Shown in pieces: positions 5,871 to 9,280 of a stretch of DNA of 9,280 nt. This DNA is from an uncultured Ancrocorticia sp. (GTDB lineage: Bacteria; Actinomycetota; Actinomycetes; Actinomycetales; Actinomycetaceae), in the NCBI GenBank assembly GCA_905373325.1, contig CAJPTB010000054.1, forward strand, positions 1 through 9,280, written 5' to 3'. The notes beneath the pieces were generated by a model that was not told the DNA's origin, ran no database searches, and saw only the letters and a program-made list of their open reading frames with translations. The first letter of the stretch is position 1. Each line of letters starts with the position of its first letter. Made by a program: the position numbers and the translations under genes.

Positions 5871-7160
5871 ATGAGGAGACACAGCAAACGGGCGATCGCA
5901 ACGGCGATGATCGCCGCATGTGCAATGGCGGGCACGAGCCTCGCCGCCTGTTCGAGCGACGACGCCGACGCGAACACGATCGTCGTCTGGGACTACTACG
6001 GCTCGGCGACGCCGGTGAAACCCGCCATCGAGGCGTACAAGAAGAAGCACCCGGGAATCAAAGTCGATTACCAGGTCTATGACTACGACACCTTCCAGGA
6101 GAAGCTGTCGACCGCTTTCTCGTCGAACTCGGCGCCCGACCTGGCCACGATCGACATGACGTGGGTGCCGACCTACGCCTCCCAAGACCTTTTGTCCGAC
6201 CTGTCCGAGATCTCGGGCGAAAAACTCAACGGCGCGTCCATCGACTCCCAGTACACCAAGGGCGCCGTCGACGCCATGACTTACAAGGGCCACAAGATCG
6301 CCCTGGCATACGACTTCGACGCCTACGCCCTCTACTACAGGAAGGACATCCTGGAAGCCAAGGGGCTCAAGGTTCCCACCACGTGGGACGAGCTCGTCGA
6401 GGTCTCCAAGGCCATGGCCGAAGACTCCAACGGCGACGGCAAACCCGACAAGTACCAGATGCAGGTGCGCCCAGACACCTTCCAGTACTCCCAGTTCCTC
6501 TTCCAAAACGGCGGGTCGATCGTCGACAAGTCCGGAAAGAAGGCGGCGTTCACGTCTCCCGAAGGCGTCCAGGCGATGGAGTACATGAAGAAGCTGCTCG
6601 ACAGCGGCGGCCTGCTGTGGGACGACTCGCAAGGCGACTCCACGGGTCTTCCTGGAATCTCGGACGAACGCATCGGGATGTTCCTCAACGGCCCCTACAT
6701 GATGGGAGTGCTCAAGGACGGCGTCCCCGGCCAAGCCGGAAAGTGGGCCGTGGCGCCGGCGCCCTTCGCCAAAAAGCCCGGCTCGTACCTCGGCGGCACC
6801 GGCCTGGTGATTCCGGCCAGCGCGAAGAACCCGAAGAAGGCATGGAGCCTCATGCAATTCATGCTCACACCCGAGCAGCAAGAGCTCGTTTACACCAAGG
6901 CGGGGGCCGCTCCCGCCACGAAGGCCGCGCTCAAATCGACCAAGCTATCCCAGCCCGATCCCTTCTTCGGCGGGCAAAAGCCCTTCGAGGTGTTCGAAAA
7001 GGCCATGGCCACGGCGACGCCGTTCCCGTACGTCGCCGGGTGGCCCGACATCGACCAGGAGATCACCAAAGCGGTCGCCTCTGCGATCAGAGGCCGGAAA
7101 ACCCCCAAGGGGGCCCTAGAAGATGCAGCGAAGAAAACCGATGAAGCTCTTCGCCAATGA
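5871..7160 (+). CDS. ABC transporter solute-binding lipoprotein (carbohydrate uptake, CUT1-like)
   Basis: This 429-residue protein starts at ATG 5871, five bases after GGAG. A lipoprotein signal is clear: basic start (MRRHSKR), hydrophobic stretch and lipobox LAAC with the lipidated Cys at 27, then a short Ser/Asp-rich linker. The mature part matches family 1 extracellular binding proteins in length and motifs: an opening IVVWDYYGSATPVKPAIEAYKKKHPGI-like segment, the APDLATIDMTWVP hinge region, YYRKDILEAKGLKVPTTWDEL, the D-S-N-G-D-G-K-P-D loop at 185-193 that could bind calcium, FLNGPYMMG, and the LGGTGLVIPASAKNPKKAW segment. Anchored outside the membrane, it would capture a sugar or oligosaccharide and pass it to the two permeases encoded next. 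Length is normal and no key part is missing. The ligand cannot be named; the ROK kinase and GntR neighbours favour a hexose, amino sugar or short glycan. Confidence 0.93.
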   Translation: MRRHSKRAIATAMIAACAMAGTSLAACSSDDADANTIVVWDYYGSATPVKPAIEAYKKKHPGIKVDYQVYDYDTFQEKLSTAFSSNSAPDLATIDMTWVPTYASQDLLSDLSEISGEKLNGASIDSQYTKGAVDAMTYKGHKIALAYDFDAYALYYRKDILEAKGLKVPTTWDELVEVSKAMAEDSNGDGKPDKYQMQVRPDTFQYSQFLFQNGGSIVDKSGKKAAFTSPEGVQAMEYMKKLLDSGGLLWDDSQGDSTGLPGISDERIGMFLNGPYMMGVLKDGVPGQAGKWAVAPAPFAKKPGSYLGGTGLVIPASAKNPKKAWSLMQFMLTPEQQELVYTKAGAAPATKAALKSTKLSQPDPFFGGQKPFEVFEKAMATATPFPYVAGWPDIDQEITKAVASAIRGRKTPKGALEDAAKKTDEALRQ

Positions 7161-7167
7161 CGCGGCA

Positions 7168-7211
7168 GGCGGCGCGGCGCAGCAATCACGCACGGCTACG
7201 ATCGCGCCGCC
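7168..7211 (+). other. GC-rich intercistronic hairpin after the solute-binding protein gene
   Basis: GGCGGCGCG (7168-7176) and CGCGCCGCC (7203-7211) form a perfect 9-bp stem with a 26-nt loop, starting eight bases after the lipoprotein stop codon. There is no T-run, so it would not be a strong terminator. Similar structures after binding-protein genes, as downstream of malE, protect or partly end the message so that binding protein exceeds permease. That role here is inference. Confidence 0.4.
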
Positions 7212-7279
7212 GCCGGCGAAACGCGGGCGATGTCGCGCATCCGCGCACTGGGACTCCCTCAAGGCGGAACCCGAAGCGA

Positions 7280-7285
7280 AAGGGG
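7280..7285 (+). promoter_or_regulatory. Ribosome binding site fixing the permease 1 start
   Basis: AAGGGG lies seven bases before ATG at 7293. The frame is open upstream to 7230, but that earlier start has no comparable site. Confidence 0.65.
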
Positions 7286-7292
7286 TGACAAA

Positions 7293-8264
7293 ATGGTTGA
7301 CGCAGCAGACGCGGCGGTAGAGACCGAGGCCGTGAACGCCGAAAGCGGCGCGAGCGCCCGAAGCCGCAAGGCGGCCTCCAAACGCCGATCGTCCACGAAG
7401 AAATCGCCCATGGAAAGGCGGCAGCGCCGGGCGGGGTACGTCTTCGTGGCTCCGGCCATGATCCTCACCGCCGTTTTCTTCTTCCTCCCCATGGCTTTCT
7501 CGCTGTGGTGGAGCTTCACAAAGTACAACGGCGTGACCGACCCGAAGTTCGTCGGCCTCGACAACTACTCCGACCTCTTCGCCGACGACCAGTTCCGAAC
7601 CGCCGCAGGAAACACGGCGATCTTCGCCCTCGTGACGATGACCATCGGTCCGCTCCTCGGGCTGGTTTCGGCGCTCCTGCTCAATCGAGCGCGCGTCGGC
7701 CAGGCACTCTTCCGCGCCGCGTTCTTCCTCCCCGTGACGATGTCCCTGGTGGTCGTCTCGACGATGTGGAAGATGCTCCTGAACGACGACGGGCTGATCA
7801 ACCGCGCCATCGAATTCTTCGGAGGAGAGGGGCGCCAGTGGCTCTCCGACCCGGACACGGCCTTGCTGGCCGTGTGCGCCGCGAGCATCTGGCAGGGGTT
7901 CGGCTTCGAGACGATCATCCTCCTCGCTGCGCTGCAGGGAATCCCTCGCGAGAGGTACGAAGCGGCCGCCGTCGACGGCGCCGGGCCGTGGCGAACCTTC
8001 CGGGCCGTCACCCTGCCCGCGTTGCGGCCCGCGCTCCTATTCGTCTACGTCGTCGGAATCATCGGCGCTTTCCAGGTGTACGACCAGGTTTATGTCATGA
8101 CCAGAGGCGGGCCCGCCGACTCGACGATGACCGTGGTCTACTACCTCGTCGAGAAATTCCATCGGCTGGACTTGGGCCATGCGTCCGCGGCCGCGTATCT
8201 CCTGGTGATCTTCCTGGCCGCGGCGTCTGCGCTTCAGATGAGGCTTGAAAGGAGGCCCTCATGA
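7293..8264 (+). CDS. ABC transporter permease, MalF/UgpA-type
   Basis: This is a 323-residue inner-membrane protein. Six hydrophobic segments are visible at roughly 49-71, 104-130, 139-160, 187-213, 247-268 and 297-315. The EAA loop that docks the ATPase is intact at 223-241 (EAAAVDGAGPWRTFRAVTLP). Other family marks are YVFVAPAMILTAVFFFLP in the first helix, FVGLDNYSDLF after it, and YVMTRGGPADSTMTVVYYLVEKFHRLDLGHASAAAYLL near the end. These place it with MalF/UgpA-like CUT1 permeases that pair with a MalG-like partner. The first 46 residues are a charged cytosolic tail ending in clustered Lys/Arg, longer than usual. It lies 132 bp after the lipoprotein gene and its stop overlaps the next start (ATGA), so the two permeases are translationally coupled. 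Confidence 0.92.
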   Translation: MVDAADAAVETEAVNAESGASARSRKAASKRRSSTKKSPMERRQRRAGYVFVAPAMILTAVFFFLPMAFSLWWSFTKYNGVTDPKFVGLDNYSDLFADDQFRTAAGNTAIFALVTMTIGPLLGLVSALLLNRARVGQALFRAAFFLPVTMSLVVVSTMWKMLLNDDGLINRAIEFFGGEGRQWLSDPDTALLAVCAASIWQGFGFETIILLAALQGIPRERYEAAAVDGAGPWRTFRAVTLPALRPALLFVYVVGIIGAFQVYDQVYVMTRGGPADSTMTVVYYLVEKFHRLDLGHASAAAYLLVIFLAAASALQMRLERRPS

Positions 8265-9280
8265 CGGGCAAAGCCGTGGCGAAGGGCGCTGACACGCCCG
8301 ACGCGCGAGACTCCGCTGAGAAAGGCGCTGCGGCAAAAGGGGCCGCGGCAGAAGCCTCCGCAAAAGGGGCTTCAGCAAAGGAGGCTTCAGCAAAAAAGAC
8401 GGCGGGCGTCTCCGCAAGGAAACCAGCGGAAACGAAGCGTTCCGACAAGAAGCCCGCGGAAAAGAAGAGCTCGACGTCGTGGGCCAAACGCCTTCGGCCG
8501 ACGACGAAGCGGCGCGTCCTGACGTACGCCTGCCTCACGGTTTTCAGCGTGCTTATGACGATCCCCTGGCTGTGGACGCTTTCGACGTCGTTCAAACGGA
8601 GCCGGGACGTGTTCGCCCCGGGCACGGGACTCGTGCCCGACCCGGCGTCGACCAAGGCCTACGAGCGGATTTTCACGGACCAGCCGTTCTTCCGGTACTT
8701 CCTCAACTCGGTGATCGTCGCCGTCGTCGTGGTGATTCTCAACGTCGTCTTCGATTCGCTGGCGGCCTACGCCTTCGCGAAGCTTCCCTTCCCGGGGCGG
8801 TCGTTCCTGTTCGGCCTGCTCATGGTGACGATGATGATCCCGATGCAGGTCAACCTTATCCCTCTCTACAGGATGATGGTGTGGCTCCACGACTGGGTTC
8901 CCTTCCTGGGCCTCGACACGCTTTCTGGAATAATCGCGCCGGGCGCCGTCCAGGTCTTCGGCATCTTCCTCATGCGGCAGTTCTTCGCTTCCATACCCGA
9001 CTCGATTCTGGAGGCGGCGCGCTTGGACGGGGCGTCGGAGTTCCAGATCCTGCGGCGCATCGTGCTGCCGCTTGCGGCGCCGGGAATCGCAACCTTGACA
9101 GTCTTCACATTCCTCGGGGCATGGAACGACTTCCTGTGGCCGCTCCTCGTCTCGAACTCCGAATCGACGCGTACGCTGCCCGTCGGCCTGGCCCTTCTTG
9201 CCCGCAAGAACACAGTGGACTGGCCGGGAACAATGGCGGGCGCCGCCTCCAGAATCGAGTCGGGTATGGAAGCGAAGAAC
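8261..9280 (+). CDS. ABC transporter permease, MalG/UgpE-type (3' end replaced by inverted sequence, cut by window edge)
   Basis: ATG at 8261 overlaps the previous stop, with GGAGG five bases upstream. The frame stays open for 340 codons to the right edge. Hydrophobic segments lie at about 86-108, 145-170, 181-203, 224-241 and 274-298. The EAA loop is at 251-270 (EAARLDGASEFQILRRIVLP), followed by the MalG-family GAWNDFLWPLLV and a TLPVGLALL segment. It is the second half of the importer channel. Two things are unusual. The first 85 residues are a low-complexity Ala/Lys/Ser/Glu tail with SAKGA-like repeats, where MalG-type proteins normally have a short N-terminus. From about residue 327 the protein no longer matches the family: the expected last helix after the MAG motif is absent, because bases 9240-9280 are an exact reverse complement of 8980-9020. 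The true C-terminus is therefore not in this window. Confidence 0.9.
   Translation, partial: MTGKAVAKGADTPDARDSAEKGAAAKGAAAEASAKGASAKEASAKKTAGVSARKPAETKRSDKKPAEKKSSTSWAKRLRPTTKRRVLTYACLTVFSVLMTIPWLWTLSTSFKRSRDVFAPGTGLVPDPASTKAYERIFTDQPFFRYFLNSVIVAVVVVILNVVFDSLAAYAFAKLPFPGRSFLFGLLMVTMMIPMQVNLIPLYRMMVWLHDWVPFLGLDTLSGIIAPGAVQVFGIFLMRQFFASIPDSILEAARLDGASEFQILRRIVLPLAAPGIATLTVFTFLGAWNDFLWPLLVSNSESTRTLPVGLALLARKNTVDWPGTMAGAASRIESGMEAKN
8357..8401 (+). repeat. Three 15-bp repeats in the permease 2 N-terminal tail
   Basis: Units 8357-8371, 8372-8386 and 8387-8401 encode SAKGA, SAKEA and SAKKT, preceded by related AAKGA and AAEA motifs. They lie in the disordered cytosolic tail before the first membrane helix. 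Confidence 0.65.
8980..9020 (+). repeat. Inverted repeat, original copy inside permease 2
   Basis: This copy encodes the segment just before and into the EAA loop (FFASIPDSILEAAR) and fits the family, so it is the original. Its exact reverse complement is at 9240-9280. Confidence 0.9.
9240..9280 (-). repeat. Inverted repeat, displaced copy at the window end
   Basis: All 41 bases are the exact reverse complement of 8980-9020 and run to the last base of the window. Identity stops immediately at 9239 (G against an expected A). The sequence before the join and the copy share a GGCGCC-like palindrome, enough for a microhomology-driven template switch. In the permease frame this copy gives residues unlike the family. 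Confidence 0.9.

Noticed and set aside
5847..6881. 344-codon open frame on the minus strand
   Set aside because: It is antisense to the well-supported solute-binding lipoprotein, has no recognisable domain, and arises from the G/C third-position bias of the real gene.
7230..7292. 21-codon upstream extension of permease 1
   Set aside because: A strong AAGGGG site sits seven bases before ATG at 7293, and the extra residues are not permease-like.
9200..9280. Simple frameshift as the cause of the odd permease 2 C-terminus
   Set aside because: None of the three forward frames restores a MalG-like last helix, and the exact inverted copy of 8980-9020 explains the sequence fully.

Overview
This is a high-GC, actinobacterial-looking fragment. 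Coding strands are rich in G/C third positions, proteins are rich in Ala/Arg/Glu, and the sugar-uptake locus has an actinobacterial layout: a HutC-type GntR regulator, a ROK kinase, and a lipoprotein/permease/permease ABC importer with no ATPase beside it. The Ala/Lys-rich tails would fit Actinomyces-like bacteria, but that placement is inference. Both ends cut through genes, so this may be a whole short contig.

Left part (1-2402, minus strand): an uninterrupted 800-codon open frame, cut at the left edge, encodes a STAND-class NTPase. It has a helical N-terminal region of about 200 residues, an NB-ARC-like ATPase core (Walker A, Walker B, GLPL-like motif), a winged-helix-like segment, and kinesin-light-chain-type TPRs in a 126-bp tandem array running off the window. 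This architecture is typical of NLR-like conflict or signalling proteins. A 357-bp spacer (2403-2759) separates it from a divergent gene for a 239-residue acidic protein of unknown function (2760-3479).

Middle and right part (3525-9280): a carbohydrate uptake and regulation locus. A ROK-family sugar kinase (minus) and a GntR/HutC regulator (plus) diverge from a short AT-rich region holding two perfect palindromes and promoter-like elements. Downstream of the regulator on the plus strand lie a CUT1-type solute-binding lipoprotein and two inner-membrane permeases, the second starting inside the stop codon of the first. The likely scheme is import of a sugar or short oligosaccharide, phosphorylation by the ROK kinase, and a phosphosugar relieving repression by the GntR protein. 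The substrate cannot be read from this sequence, and the energising ATPase must be encoded elsewhere.

Two features stand out beyond the gene list. First, the last 41 bases are an exact inverted copy of 8980-9020, lying inside the second permease gene. They replace its expected C-terminus and point to a fold-back or chimeric end, or a real inversion. Second, five neighbouring proteins carry short in-frame tandem repeats or low-complexity extensions (an acidic repeat in the unknown protein, 24-bp units in the kinase, 21-bp units in the regulator, 15-bp units in permease 2, a charged tail in permease 1), suggesting frequent slippage-type growth of disordered segments in this genome.
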